Shown here in pieces: positions 1 to 7,155 of a DNA stretch of 25,338 bases. The position numbers and the translations under genes are program-made. The stretch covers positions 1 through 25,338 of the forward strand of contig JAZNOG010000041.1 of the NCBI GenBank assembly GCA_045580645.1, given 5' to 3'. Source of the DNA: HGM10836 sp045580645. GTDB taxonomy: Bacteria; Bacillota_I; Bacilli_A; RF39; UBA660. Every line of letters starts with the position of its first letter. Position 1 is the first letter of the stretch. Below the pieces are notes generated by a model. It saw only the letters and a program-made list of their open reading frames with translations, was not told where the DNA came from and ran no database searches.

Positions 1-2
1 TT

Positions 3-188
3 TTATTTATATTTATTTTTATATATCAAATTATAAATTTTGTAGTTATTAACAAAATTGTTAATAACAAGAACTTAATTTTAATTAAAAATTTAGAAAA
101 AAAGGAATGTATGGAAGTTTTAAATATTATAAAATTTAAAGAACTTTCTTTAATGGTTGATAGTATATTTAATATTTTTGTAAGATAA
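3..188 (+). CDS. Possible 3' end of an upstream gene (partial)
   Basis: This reading frame has no stop from the left window edge to TAA at 186-188, about 61 codons. It ends 10 bases before the mrnC start, a spacing like the 11-base gap between mrnC and rlmB. That makes it a candidate for the tail of an upstream operon gene. The translation is dominated by Ile, Asn, Lys and Phe and resembles no protein I recognise; it is not the usual CysS C-terminus that synteny with Bacillus would predict. The stretch is extremely AT-rich and also open on the reverse strand, so it may be non-coding. A shorter option is a 25-codon ORF from ATG 111, preceded by AAGGA. Confidence is low. Confidence 0.3.
   Translation, partial: LFIFIFIYQIINFVVINKIVNNKNLILIKNLEKKECMEVLNIIKFKELSLMVDSIFNIFVR
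45..68. repeat. Perfect 24-bp palindrome
   Basis: GTTATTAACAA at 45-55 is followed after two A bases by its exact reverse complement at 58-68. No T-run follows on either strand, so it is not a typical terminator. It could be an operator or a chance AT-rich symmetry. Confidence 0.4.
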
Positions 189-198
189 GGAGTATTTA

Positions 199-561
199 AT
201 GAATCATAGTATAGGGCAATTATCATATATTGGTGATGCGATTTATGAAGTTTATGTTAGAAATTATCTTTTAGGTAAAAACATTGTTAAGTTAAAAGAG
301 TTACAAGAGGAATCATTAAAATTTGTAACTGCTAAAAGGCAAGCATATTTTGTAGAAGAGTTATCCAAGAATTTTTTTACATTAGAAGAACTTGATATTA
401 TAAGAAGAGGAAGAAATGTTAAAACAAATTCTAAACCTAAAAGTTGTGATATTGTAACTTATAGATATGCAACTGCGTTAGAAGTTTTGTTTGGATTTTA
501 TTATAAATGTAATAATATTTCTAGATTAAATGAGATATTTAATGAAATAATTAAGTTATAG
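199..561 (+). CDS. mrnC: Mini-ribonuclease 3 (Mini-III)
   Basis: This gene encodes Mini-III, the RNase III catalytic domain without a double-stranded-RNA-binding domain. In Bacillus the enzyme matures the 5' and 3' ends of 23S rRNA in pre-50S particles. The 120-residue product opens with the conserved YIGDAIYEVYVR segment, which holds a catalytic Asp. It continues with RRGRN and a C-terminal TYRYATALEVLFG segment, the family pattern with the second acidic metal ligand. The length is slightly below the usual 130-140 residues because the N-terminus is short. The start is set by AAGGAG at 187-192. It is followed 11 bases later by rlmB, as in Bacillus, where both act on 23S rRNA. The identification is secure. 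Confidence 0.93.
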   Translation: MNHSIGQLSYIGDAIYEVYVRNYLLGKNIVKLKELQEESLKFVTAKRQAYFVEELSKNFFTLEELDIIRRGRNVKTNSKPKSCDIVTYRYATALEVLFGFYYKCNNISRLNEIFNEIIKL

Positions 562-572
562 AGGTAATAATT

Positions 573-1268
573 ATGTTAGTATATGGAAAAAATAGTTGTG
601 AAGAATTGTTAAAAAAATCAAAAAGTATAAAAAAGGTATATTTGGATAGAAATTTTAGTGACAAAAAGCTAATTTCCCTTATAGAAACATTAAGAATTAA
701 GCCATTTTTTTGTTCCAAATTTGAATTAGATGAACTTGCAAATGGAAATCATCAAGGTATAATTGTTGATATGGGTAATTATGATTACTGTGATATTGAT
801 GATATTGTAAAGGAAAATGGTTTTATTGTTATGTTAGATCATCTTGAAGATACTCATAATTTTGGCGCTATTATAAGGACATGTGAGGCTGCTGGAGTTG
901 ATGGAATAATTATTCCAAAAGATAGAAGTGTATCTGTTAATTCTACTGTTATGAAAACAAGTAGTGGTGCTGCTATAAATATGAAAATTTGTATGGTTAC
1001 TAATTTAAACCAAACAATTAAGTATTTAAAAGATAAAGGGTATTGGATTTGTTCAAGTGATATGAATGGTCAAAATTATACCAGTGTTGATTATAGTGAT
1101 AAAATTTGTTTAGTAATAGGAAACGAAGGAAATGGTGTTTCTGAACTTGTTAAAAAATCATCAGATTTCATAGTATCTATTCCCATGACTGGAAAAGTTA
1201 ATAGTTTAAATGCTTCTGTTGCTCTTGGAATTTTTGTATATGAGGTGATAAGACAACGAAGTCTTTAA
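573..1268 (+). CDS. rlmB: 23S rRNA 2'-O-methyltransferase, SpoU/TrmH family (RlmB)
   Basis: The 231-residue product is a SPOUT methyltransferase that uses S-adenosylmethionine to 2'-O-methylate a guanosine of 23S rRNA. The three TrmH signatures are present: motif 1 at residues 89-107 with Asn96 and the catalytic Arg102 (HNFGAIIRTCEA), motif 2 GNEGNGVS at 183-190, and motif 3 from 203 (IPMTGKVNSLNAS), which forms the knotted cofactor site. The first ~75 residues are the short N-terminal domain typical of RlmB. It sits between mrnC and the sigma factor, in the Bacillus order mrnC-rlmB-yacP-sigH; yacP is missing here. Its stop codon overlaps the ATG-like triplet at 1268. Methylation of G2251 specifically is inferred from the subfamily. 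Confidence 0.92.
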   Translation: MLVYGKNSCEELLKKSKSIKKVYLDRNFSDKKLISLIETLRIKPFFCSKFELDELANGNHQGIIVDMGNYDYCDIDDIVKENGFIVMLDHLEDTHNFGAIIRTCEAAGVDGIIIPKDRSVSVNSTVMKTSSGAAINMKICMVTNLNQTIKYLKDKGYWICSSDMNGQNYTSVDYSDKICLVIGNEGNGVSELVKKSSDFIVSIPMTGKVNSLNASVALGIFVYEVIRQRSL

Positions 1269-1279
1269 TGGGAGGTTTT

Positions 1280-1861
1280 ATGGATTATAATGATTATGAA
1301 CTTATTTATATGGTAAGGGAAAATGATGAGGAAGCTTTTAATTTAATATTAAAAAAGTATGAACCACTTATAAAAAAACTTTGTTTTTTTTATGCTCAAA
1401 AATACAAAATTTTTAATATTGATATAGAAGATTTAAAACAAGAATGTAGAATAACTTTGTTTAATACATTGTGTAAATTTGATCAGAATAAAGATATATT
1501 ATTTTATTCATTTGTTATCGTTTGTATAAAAAGAGGGATTTCTTCTTATATTAGAAGAATTGCTGGTCCAACAAGATATTGCGAATCTGTTAGTATAGAT
1601 GATGATGACAATTATATGCAATTTGAAGATAATTATTTTTATGCGCCTCCTTATTTGATTGATGAAAATTATGTATCAAATTTAATAATTAAATTTAAAA
1701 ATGAACTTAATTTTGATGATGCTTGTGTTTTTGAACTTAGATATAATAGTTTTTCATATAAAGATATTTCTATTTTGTTAGATATTCCATTTAAAACAGT
1801 TGACAATAAGTTGTTAAAAATTAGAAATAAATTGAAAAAATATTTGTTTCAATTTGAATAA
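1280..1861 (+). CDS. Sigma-70 family RNA polymerase sigma factor, SigH-like
   Basis: This encodes a small alternative sigma factor of 193 residues. Region 2 lies near residues 15-95 (IEDLKQECRITLFNTLCKFD, then a segment ending SSYIRR) and gives core binding and -10 recognition. A divergent acidic linker follows, then region 4 near residues 143-190, a helix-turn-helix (FSYKDISILLDIPFKTVDNK) for -35 recognition. The position after mrnC-rlmB matches sigH of Bacillus, so it is probably the SigH orthologue. It is shorter and more divergent than B. subtilis SigH (about 218 residues). An upstream ATG at 1268 overlaps the rlmB stop, but GGAGG at 1271-1275 sits before ATG 1280, which I prefer. Its regulon cannot be read from this window. 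Confidence 0.8.
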   Translation: MDYNDYELIYMVRENDEEAFNLILKKYEPLIKKLCFFYAQKYKIFNIDIEDLKQECRITLFNTLCKFDQNKDILFYSFVIVCIKRGISSYIRRIAGPTRYCESVSIDDDDNYMQFEDNYFYAPPYLIDENYVSNLIIKFKNELNFDDACVFELRYNSFSYKDISILLDIPFKTVDNKLLKIRNKLKKYLFQFE

Positions 1862-1872
1862 TGTGTTACAAT
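1844..1872 (+). promoter_or_regulatory. Promoter for the 1893-2889 gene pair
   Basis: A -35 TTGTTT at 1844-1849 and an extended -10 TGTTACAAT (hexamer 1867-1872) are separated by 17 bases. Transcription would start about 14 bases before ATG 1893. The -35 lies inside the end of the sigma-factor gene. Confidence 0.55.
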
Positions 1873-1892
1873 GTTTATGATAGGTGGTATGT

Positions 1893-2522
1893 ATGAATGA
1901 AAATGTCATATCATTAAGGCAATATATTGATAATAGGAATCAAATAAATACTCTGAAAGTTCAGACTTTTTGTCGTTTAATGAAAATGGTATCTGTTGCT
2001 GTTGAAAAAGAAGAAAGAAAATTAATTAGAATTAATCTTGATGAAATTAAAATTAATATTACAACTGGGGAGATTATTTTTTCTGATAATCTTTTTGCTA
2101 CTTCTGATAATTTAGATAAAACGATGGTTGGTTTTAATACTGGAATTAGTTTAATGGCTGATAGGAAGTCTTCTTTAGAGCATAAGAGTGTTGCTTTTGC
2201 TTTAATGATGCTTGGATGGTATTGTAATCAAGATGAAAGTTCTGTTTTGAGTGATATTGATGTATTAGATAATTTTGAAACTTATATGAATAAAGTTCCA
2301 ACTTGGTTACATGGTTTTTTTATCAATATATTTAGAAAGATGAATTATAATGAGTCCTTTAGTGATTATTATGATAGGAATTTTACAGAAAAAATTAAAA
2401 ACGATATAAAAGATGCTTTTGCTTCTTATAATTTAACAGATGAACAACTTAATAGAATTTCTTCAGTTATTGCTAAAAAGACTAATGCTTTAATAAAAGA
2501 GGGTGCTAGTAATGCGTTATAA
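1893..2522 (+). CDS. Unrecognised cytoplasmic protein with a faint kinase C-lobe pattern
   Basis: The 209-residue product has no signal peptide or membrane segment and matches no family I can name. Its middle faintly follows the order of a protein-kinase C-lobe. A segment ending in NLDEIKINITTGEIIFSDN (about residues 47-65) recalls the catalytic-to-DFG stretch, then comes MVGFNTGISLM, a hydrophobic helix containing ALMMLGWYC, and VPTWLHGFFINIFRKMN, like the helix near the kinase C-terminus. The HRD Asp and DFG residues are absent, so at most this is a degenerate pseudokinase. ATG 1893 is preceded by AGGTGG at 1882-1887; a GTG at 1884 overlaps that site and is less likely. It overlaps the next gene by 11 bases, so the two are translationally linked. 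In Bacillus rpmGB-secE-nusG would follow here. Confidence 0.6.
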   Translation: MNENVISLRQYIDNRNQINTLKVQTFCRLMKMVSVAVEKEERKLIRINLDEIKINITTGEIIFSDNLFATSDNLDKTMVGFNTGISLMADRKSSLEHKSVAFALMMLGWYCNQDESSVLSDIDVLDNFETYMNKVPTWLHGFFINIFRKMNYNESFSDYYDRNFTEKIKNDIKDAFASYNLTDEQLNRISSVIAKKTNALIKEGASNAL

Positions 2523-2889
2523 GGATTTTGGCATTATTACTGAGGAAGAAATTTTAAAGAATTGTCCAAAAGTAATTGCTGATATAAAAAGTGAATTTAA
2601 TTTAATTGATGATAGAAGTTCAACTATGGATTCAACTGGTGTTGAACAATCTAAAGGTTATGCAAGAGTATTAACTAAAGATAGTGGTCATGTTTCAAAA
2701 ACAAGTGTTTCATATGAACAGAATAATCAAAATAGTGGTTATAGCATGGGTGGTTATAGTATAGATGGTGATATAAGGCAAAATAGTGGGGCATCTTATG
2801 TTCTTGTTATTGCGGCCCTTATTGCCCTTGTTATTCTTGTTTATGTTGTAGCATCAACTATTTTAAAGATGGTTAATGGTATTTATTAA
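2512..2889 (+). CDS. Tail-anchored membrane protein of unknown function
   Basis: The product is 125 residues. The first ~35 are charged and probably folded (KDFGIITEEEILKNC). The middle, about 36-90, is low-complexity and rich in Ser, Gly, Tyr, Asn and Gln. A single hydrophobic helix follows (ASYVLVIAALIALVILVYVV) with a short tail after it. The absence of an N-terminal signal suggests a C-terminal tail anchor with the bulk in the cytoplasm. ATG 2512 is preferred over GTG 2503 because the purine-rich stretch near 2496-2503 gives normal spacing. It overlaps the preceding gene by 11 bases, suggesting the two products act together, perhaps with the soluble one recruited to the membrane. That is inference from position only. 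Confidence 0.65.
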   Translation: MRYKDFGIITEEEILKNCPKVIADIKSEFNLIDDRSSTMDSTGVEQSKGYARVLTKDSGHVSKTSVSYEQNNQNSGYSMGGYSIDGDIRQNSGASYVLVIAALIALVILVYVVASTILKMVNGIY

Positions 2890-2908
2890 AATGATTTTAT
2901 AATATTTA

Positions 2909-2932
2909 ATCTAATAGATTAGATATTTTTTA
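2909..2932 (+). terminator. Weak putative terminator upstream of secA
   Basis: ATCTAAT, AG and ATTAGAT form a 7-bp hairpin at 2909-2924, followed by a T-rich run. The stem is AT-only with a two-base loop, so termination is uncertain. Confidence 0.35.
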
Positions 2933-2986
2933 TTTGGTTATAATTTATAAAACATATTAAAAAGTCTTTTATTTTATATAATTTTT

Positions 2987-2995
2987 TGCTAAAAT
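2987..2995 (+). promoter_or_regulatory. Probable extended -10 promoter of secA
   Basis: TGCTAAAAT at 2987-2995 is an extended -10 about 20 bases before the secA start. The expected -35 position holds only a T-rich sequence. The resulting leader would be about 14 bases and carry the strong AAGGAGG site. Confidence 0.4.
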
Positions 2996-3015
2996 AGTTA
3001 GATAAGGAGGATGTT

Positions 3016-5511
3016 ATGGGATTACTAAAAAAATTACTTGATCATGAGTATAAAGAATTAAAGAGATTTGAAAAGTTAGCTACTAAAATAGTAGATTTAG
3101 ATGAGGAATATACTAAATTATCTGATGATGATTTAAAGAAAAAAACTAGCGAATTTAAAGAAAGACTTAATAACGGAGAAACTTTAGATGATATTTTAGT
3201 TGAAGCTTACGCTACTGCTAGGGAAGTTGCTTATAGATTATTAAATGAAAAAGCTTATTATGTTCAATTAGTAGGTGCTATAGCTATTCATTATGGAAAT
3301 ATTGCGGAACTTAAAACAGGAGAAGGAAAAACGCTTACTACTATTTTTCCGGCATATTTAAATGCTTTAAATGAAAAAGGGGTTCATGTAATTACTGTTA
3401 ATGAATATTTAACTGTTCGTAATGCAGAATGGATGGGACCAATATTTGAATTTTTGGGTCTTTCAGTTGGTATAAATTTAAGAGATTTAACTCCAAGCGA
3501 AAAAAGGGATGTTTATAACTCAGATATAGTTTATACCACTAATAACGAGCTTGGTTTTGATTATCTAAGAGATAATATGGCTATTAGAAGAGAAGACCGT
3601 GTTCAAAGAGGACTTGAGTATGCAATTATTGATGAAATAGATTCTATTTTAATAGATGAGGCTAGAACTCCTTTAATTATTTCAGGTGGCTTTTTAGAAA
3701 GTAAAAATTTATATCTTCAAGCTGATAGTTTTGTTAAAAATTTAAAAGAAGATGTAACTTATATTTATGATGAGAAAACTAAAAAAGTTAATCTTACTGA
3801 TGAAGGTGTTTTAAAAGCAGAAGAATATTTTAAAATTAAAAATTTATATGATGTTGATAATACTACTTTAGTGCATTTTATAAATCAAGCGCTTCATGCT
3901 AATTATTCAATGAAAAAAGATTTTGATTATGTTGTGCAAGATGGGAAAATTGTTATAGTTGATCAGTTTACTGGTCGTTTAATGCAAGGTAGGGCTTTTA
4001 GTGATGGTCTTCATCAGGCAATTGAAGCTAAGGAAGGTGTTCAAATTCAACAAGAAACAAAGACACTAGCTACTATAACATTCCAAAATTTATTTAGAAT
4101 GTATAACAAACTTTCTGGAATGACTGGAACTGCTAAAACAGAAGAAGAAGAGTTTAGAAATATTTATAATATGTATGTTATAACTATTCCTACTAATAGG
4201 CCTGTTATTAGAGAGGATATGGCAGATTTAATTTATGTTAATAAGAAGTCTAAGTTTAAGGCTATTGTTGAAGAAATAGAAAAACGTCATAAGAAAGGAC
4301 AACCAGTTTTGGTGGGAACAATAGCAATTGAAACTAGTGAGGAAATAAGTGCTCTTTTAACTAAGAAAAAAATACCTCATGAGGTATTGAATGCTAAAAA
4401 CCATGCTCGTGAAGCTGAAATAATTGCAAAAGCAGGTGAAAAAGGCGCGGTTACTATTGCTACTAATATGGCAGGACGTGGAACAGATATTAAGCTTGGT
4501 GAAGGTGTTAAGGAACTTGGTGGTTTATGTGTAATTGGAACAGAAAGACATGAATCACGTAGAATAGACAACCAACTTCGTGGTAGGTCTGGTAGACAAG
4601 GAGACCCTGGTTATTCACAATTTTATATTGCTATGGATGATGATTTGATGGTTCGTTTTGGGTCTGATCGAGTTGGTATGCTTTTAGAAAGAACTGGTAT
4701 TGAAGAAGGAATGGAAATAAGAAGTAAAATGTTTTCTAAGTCAGTAGCGTCTGCTCAAAAAAGAGTTGAAGGTAATAACTTTGATATGAGAAAGTCTATT
4801 CTTCAATATGATGATGTTATGAATAAACAAAGAGAGTTAATTTATAATAGAAGAAATGATATTTTAGATAAAGATTCTATTCATGAAGAAGTTTTAAAAT
4901 CTATTTATAATCATATTTCTGATCTAGTTGAATCTCATTTGGATGATGAGAAGGATGTATTAAAATCTGATGATATGAAGGAAATTTTAGAATATATTAA
5001 TTCTAATTTGTTAAAAAATAAGATTAAATTAGAAGAATTAGATAATAAGGATATTGATGAAATTATTTCTTATATTTATGATTTAACAGTTAAAGAATAT
5101 GAGGATAAAATAGATGAAATTCCTGTGGAAATAACAAATGAATTTGAAAAAGTTATTAGTCTAAATGTCATTGATAAATATTGGATGGAACAAATCAATA
5201 CAATGTCTCATTTAAGAGAAGGTATTGTTTTAAGACAATATGCACAAGATAATCCACTTAGAGCTTATACAGAAGAAGGATTTAATTTATTTGATAAGAT
5301 GCAAGAAAATATTGATAAATATATTACTTTATATTTATTAAAAGCTCAAATAAGACAAAATATTGAAAGAAAAGAAGTAGTTAAAAATAAAGTTACTAAT
5401 GATTCTGATAATACACATAAGGGTGTAACTAAAAAAGTAACTAAGGTTGGAAGAAATGATGCTTGTCCATGTGGCAGTGGAAAGAAATATAAACAATGTT
5501 GTGGTAAGTAA
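3016..5511 (+). CDS. secA: Preprotein translocase ATPase SecA
   Basis: SecA is the motor that pushes unfolded preproteins through SecYEG using ATP. The 831-residue product has the full domain order. The Walker A motif is TGEGKT at 101-106. The DEAD-like Walker B region is IIDEIDSILIDEARTPL near residue 206. The preprotein cross-linking region and second nucleotide-binding domain follow, including MAGRGTDIKLGEG and the arginine-finger segment QLRGRSGRQGDPG. The C-terminus ends in the SEC-C zinc motif CPCGSGKKYKQCC, which binds SecB or ribosomes in relatives. The start follows AAGGAGG. The last 44 bp recur twice downstream (6937-6980, 8870-8913), so this 3' end appears to be an integration site. 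In Bacillus prfB follows directly; here about 4.9 kb intervenes. Confidence 0.97.
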   Translation: MGLLKKLLDHEYKELKRFEKLATKIVDLDEEYTKLSDDDLKKKTSEFKERLNNGETLDDILVEAYATAREVAYRLLNEKAYYVQLVGAIAIHYGNIAELKTGEGKTLTTIFPAYLNALNEKGVHVITVNEYLTVRNAEWMGPIFEFLGLSVGINLRDLTPSEKRDVYNSDIVYTTNNELGFDYLRDNMAIRREDRVQRGLEYAIIDEIDSILIDEARTPLIISGGFLESKNLYLQADSFVKNLKEDVTYIYDEKTKKVNLTDEGVLKAEEYFKIKNLYDVDNTTLVHFINQALHANYSMKKDFDYVVQDGKIVIVDQFTGRLMQGRAFSDGLHQAIEAKEGVQIQQETKTLATITFQNLFRMYNKLSGMTGTAKTEEEEFRNIYNMYVITIPTNRPVIREDMADLIYVNKKSKFKAIVEEIEKRHKKGQPVLVGTIAIETSEEISALLTKKKIPHEVLNAKNHAREAEIIAKAGEKGAVTIATNMAGRGTDIKLGEGVKELGGLCVIGTERHESRRIDNQLRGRSGRQGDPGYSQFYIAMDDDLMVRFGSDRVGMLLERTGIEEGMEIRSKMFSKSVASAQKRVEGNNFDMRKSILQYDDVMNKQRELIYNRRNDILDKDSIHEEVLKSIYNHISDLVESHLDDEKDVLKSDDMKEILEYINSNLLKNKIKLEELDNKDIDEIISYIYDLTVKEYEDKIDEIPVEITNEFEKVISLNVIDKYWMEQINTMSHLREGIVLRQYAQDNPLRAYTEEGFNLFDKMQENIDKYITLYLLKAQIRQNIERKEVVKNKVTNDSDNTHKGVTKKVTKVGRNDACPCGSGKKYKQCCGK
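5467..5510 (+). repeat. SEC-C repeat copy 1 (secA 3' end, putative attL)
   Basis: This is the in-frame end of secA, from the CCA codon of the SEC-C motif to the first two bases of the stop. It differs from copies 2 and 3 at three of 44 positions (15, 27 and 42), each the third base of a codon and each synonymous (Gly, Lys, Lys). Confidence 0.9.
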
Positions 5512-5514
5512 AAC

Positions 5515-5540
5515 AAAGCCCGTATTTATTGGGCTTTTTT
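5515..5540 (+). terminator. Rho-independent terminator after secA
   Basis: AAAGCCC at 5515-5521 pairs with GGGCTTT at 5531-5537, followed by T bases. It lies four bases past the secA stop and on the element side of the repeat, so cassette A probably brought it. It ends secA transcription before the cargo. Confidence 0.85.
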
Positions 5541-5566
5541 GATGTCTAAAATTAGAAAAATAATTT

Positions 5567-5622
5567 AGATACCTTTTTGGATACCTTCCGGTGAGTATTT
5601 AAAAGGTATCTAGATACCTTTT
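5567..5622. repeat. Left arm-type repeats of cassette A (AGATACC family)
   Basis: Four 7-mers occur here: AGATACC (5567-5573), GGATACC (5579-5585, spaced 12 from the first), the inverted GGTATCT (5605-5611) and AGATACC (5612-5618). The last two form a perfect 22-bp palindrome at 5601-5622. The same 7-mer recurs as a 12-spaced pair at 6812 and 6824, the other end of the cassette. Paired direct repeats near both ends resemble arm-type sites of tyrosine integrases. Confidence 0.75.
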
Positions 5623-5671
5623 TTTGAAGCAAAAATACAAAAAAATTGTATTGCTTAAAATAACGATATTT

Positions 5672-5690
5672 CCTTTAATTATAAGGAATT
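5672..5690. repeat. Inverted repeat conserved in both cassettes (copy A)
   Basis: CCTTTAATTATAAGGAATT contains the CCTT/AAGG arms of a short hairpin. The cassette B counterpart at 7123-7141 matches at 17 of 19 positions. It lies between the left arm repeats and the cargo promoter. Its role is unknown: protein-binding site or recombination accessory site. Confidence 0.5.
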
Positions 5691-5727
5691 GCGAAGATTT
5701 AACTAATAAAAAAAGATTAAATTGTGT

Positions 5728-5736
5728 CCACTGCCA
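5728..5736 (-). repeat. Inverted fragment of the SEC-C core (cassette A)
   Basis: CCACTGCCA is the exact reverse complement of TGGCAGTGG inside the SEC-C repeat (5472-5480). A similarly placed fragment occurs in cassette B at 7156-7164. Confidence 0.5.
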
Positions 5737-5797
5737 AATAGACATAAAACATTAATATTTAAGACACCATATTTTTAATAAAAATAATGGCTTTTTA

Positions 5798-5806
5798 TGA
5801 TATAAT
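5798..5806 (+). promoter_or_regulatory. Extended -10 promoter of cargo gene A
   Basis: TGATATAAT at 5798-5806 has no convincing -35. The string TATGATATAAT is identical in the cassette B promoter. AGGAGG follows, just before ATG 5825. Confidence 0.6.
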
Positions 5807-5824
5807 AATTGATAGGAGGGTTTT

Positions 5825-6739
5825 ATGGAAATTAACTTAGTTCAAGATGAATTAATAAAAAGATATTTATATATTTATGAAAATAGAGATTTAATATTAG
5901 CTTTGTGTATTGGTGATGGGATTGAAAAAGAATATTATAAAAAACAATTGAAATCAAATAAAGAGTTAATTAAAAAAATTAAAAAGCAAAAATTAAAAAT
6001 TACAAATGATGATGAAATGTTGTCATTATTAATGCAATTATCAAGTGATTGCAAAAAAAATATGCATCAAGAAAAACCTTATCTTTTTGCAAAGGTATGT
6101 GATGATATAGTTGATGCATATGAAGAATTTTTATTTACAGATGAAAATATGGAAAATACTGTTTTATATAAACATATTGAATCATTAAAAAGTAATCCAA
6201 TATTTCTTGAAGTCTTTCAAGAATCCATAGAAAGATTAGAAGAAAGAAGACAAAAAAATCAGTGGTTAAAAAAGATTCCAACATTTACTGTGTGGAAGAT
6301 ACTAACTTATGTAAAAAATAAGAATTTGAATAATGCTGTTGTATTAGAGGCATTAGAAAAATATTATAATCTAGATAGATACATATTAACTGGTGTTAAT
6401 TGGGAAAGTGGTTATAAATTACTTCCAATTGATTATGAAACAAAAGAAGAAGAACTTAATAGATTTTCATGTTCGACAATAATCGGAGAAAGCAGTTTTG
6501 GTGGACAATATAGTGCAATTATATTAGATTATCCTGGAAATGAATTTGAAAAAGAAGATAATTATTTTGCTTTTGATTGGAGTATGGAATTTGAACATCA
6601 ACCTTTAGATAATTACTCAAAGACTAATTTTATGACAGAATTGGCAAATATGCCTATGTTACCAGAAGAATTAAAAAGTGATTTATATCAAAGGATAAAG
6701 TATTCTTCTAAAAATAATTGTAAGAAGTTAAAAATATAA
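5825..6739 (+). CDS. Cassette A cargo: hypothetical protein
   Basis: I do not recognise this 304-residue protein. It has no signal peptide or membrane helix. Residues 1-180 look almost wholly alpha-helical and charged, with a Lys-rich stretch (KELIKKIKKQKLKI) near 45-58 and a helix ending EERRQKNQWLKKIPTF near 135-150. Residues ~195-260 look more beta-like and acidic (IIGESSFGGQYSAIILDYP, then EKEDNYFAFDWSMEFE). A Lys-rich tail ends the protein. It is the only gene between two SEC-C repeats and has its own promoter and strong ribosome-binding site, so it should be expressed on its own. Single cargo genes in such elements are often defence or fitness genes, but nothing in the sequence demonstrates that here. 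Confidence 0.75.
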   Translation: MEINLVQDELIKRYLYIYENRDLILALCIGDGIEKEYYKKQLKSNKELIKKIKKQKLKITNDDEMLSLLMQLSSDCKKNMHQEKPYLFAKVCDDIVDAYEEFLFTDENMENTVLYKHIESLKSNPIFLEVFQESIERLEERRQKNQWLKKIPTFTVWKILTYVKNKNLNNAVVLEALEKYYNLDRYILTGVNWESGYKLLPIDYETKEEELNRFSCSTIIGESSFGGQYSAIILDYPGNEFEKEDNYFAFDWSMEFEHQPLDNYSKTNFMTELANMPMLPEELKSDLYQRIKYSSKNNCKKLKI

Positions 6740-6811
6740 TTTTTAATTAATAAAAAACGTGTTAAAAAAGCAATACAAAAAATGTTTGAAAAAGGCTTAT
6801 TTTTGAAAATT

Positions 6812-6830
6812 AGATACCTTTTTAGATACC
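6812..6830. repeat. Right arm-type repeats of cassette A
   Basis: AGATACC occurs at 6812-6818 and again at 6824-6830, exactly 12 bp apart and in the same orientation as the first pair at the left end. It sits 27 bp before the GCTCTC block, the same distance as in cassette B. Confidence 0.75.
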
Positions 6831-6840
6831 TTCAGTTAGG

Positions 6841-6936
6841 ATTCCTGAGTGCTCTCGGAAGCCCAAAAGGGCAAAAAAGGGCTGTCAAACGCCCTCAAAA
6901 GCCTCAAAGTGCCGCCAAAAGCTAGTAATCTTTTCA
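6841..6936. other. GC-rich right-end block of cassette A
   Basis: This stretch is much richer in G and C than its surroundings. It starts near GAGTGCTCTCGGAAG (GCTCTC at 6851-6856), contains small hairpins (GCCCAAAAGGGC at 6861-6872; GGGC 6879-6882 with GCCC 6891-6894) and repeats of a CTCAAAAGCC type. The GCTCTC hexamer is 86 bp from the SEC-C core; in cassette B the distance is 87 bp. No ORF of substance is seen. It may hold further recombinase or excisionase sites. Confidence 0.5.
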
Positions 6937-6980
6937 CCATGTGGCAGTGGTAAGAAATATAAGCAATGTTGTGGTAAATA
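6937..6980 (+). repeat. SEC-C repeat copy 2 (junction of cassettes A and B)
   Basis: These 44 bp are identical to copy 3 and match secA copy 1 at 41 of 44 positions, with all differences synonymous in the secA frame. The next base completes TAG, so the copy would still end SecA correctly. Confidence 0.9.
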
Positions 6981-6981
6981 G

Positions 6982-7029
6982 CCTCGAAAACCCAGGAAAT
7001 ATAAGGGTTTCCGGGGTTTTTATTTTTTT
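6982..7029 (+). terminator. Strong terminator at the left end of cassette B
   Basis: CCTCGAAAACCC (6982-6993) pairs with GGGTTTCCGGGG (7005-7016) over 12 positions, with one mismatch and one G-T pair, followed by a T-rich tail. It occupies the same place relative to SEC-C as the terminator of cassette A but is unrelated in sequence. Confidence 0.85.
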
Positions 7030-7061
7030 GAAAAGTTGTAATTTTTCTTCGAAAATAGCAT

Positions 7062-7099
7062 CTACATACGTTTTACATACGTATATAAAACGTATGTAG
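7062..7099. repeat. Left arm-type repeats of cassette B (ACATACG family)
   Basis: ACATACG occurs at 7064-7070 and 7075-7081 and its inverse CGTATGT at 7091-7097. The block is a 14-bp perfect inverted repeat (7062-7075 with 7086-7099) around a 10-base loop. It corresponds to the AGATACC block of cassette A. Confidence 0.75.
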
Positions 7100-7122
7100 C
7101 CAGTATTTTGAGACAAATAAAA

Positions 7123-7141
7123 CCTTTATTTATAAGGAATT
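7123..7141. repeat. Inverted repeat conserved in both cassettes (copy B)
   Basis: CCTTTATTTATAAGGAATT matches the cassette A motif at 5672-5690 at 17 of 19 positions, retaining the CCTT/AAGG arms. Confidence 0.5.
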
Positions 7142-7155
7142 AAAAGCAAAATGAT

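Larger units (their letters stand above)
5467..6980 (+). mobile_element. Cassette A: single-gene element integrated at secA 3' end (putative)
   Basis: The unit is bounded by SEC-C repeats at 5467-5510 and 6937-6980. In order it holds a terminator (5515-5540), four copies of an AGATACC-like 7-mer at the left, a small inverted repeat (5672-5690), an inverted fragment of the core (5728-5736), a promoter, one unknown gene (5825-6739), two AGATACC direct repeats spaced 12 bp (6812, 6824), and a comparatively GC-rich block up to the second repeat. It encodes no recombinase. The arrangement is that expected of an integrase-less integrated element (CIME-like) with attL and attR ends. Mobility is inferred from architecture, not shown. 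Confidence 0.65.

Noticed and set aside
26..226. Reverse-strand ORFs here and at 4377-4571, 6934-7116, 11587-11841, 13056-13244, 13996-14244, 16681-17133, 22143-22343, 24441-24710
   Set aside because: Most lie opposite strong + strand genes; the one at 6934-7116 runs over the SEC-C repeat, terminator and arm repeats of cassette B, and the one at 26-226 lies in AT-rich sequence. None shows a recognisable protein pattern.
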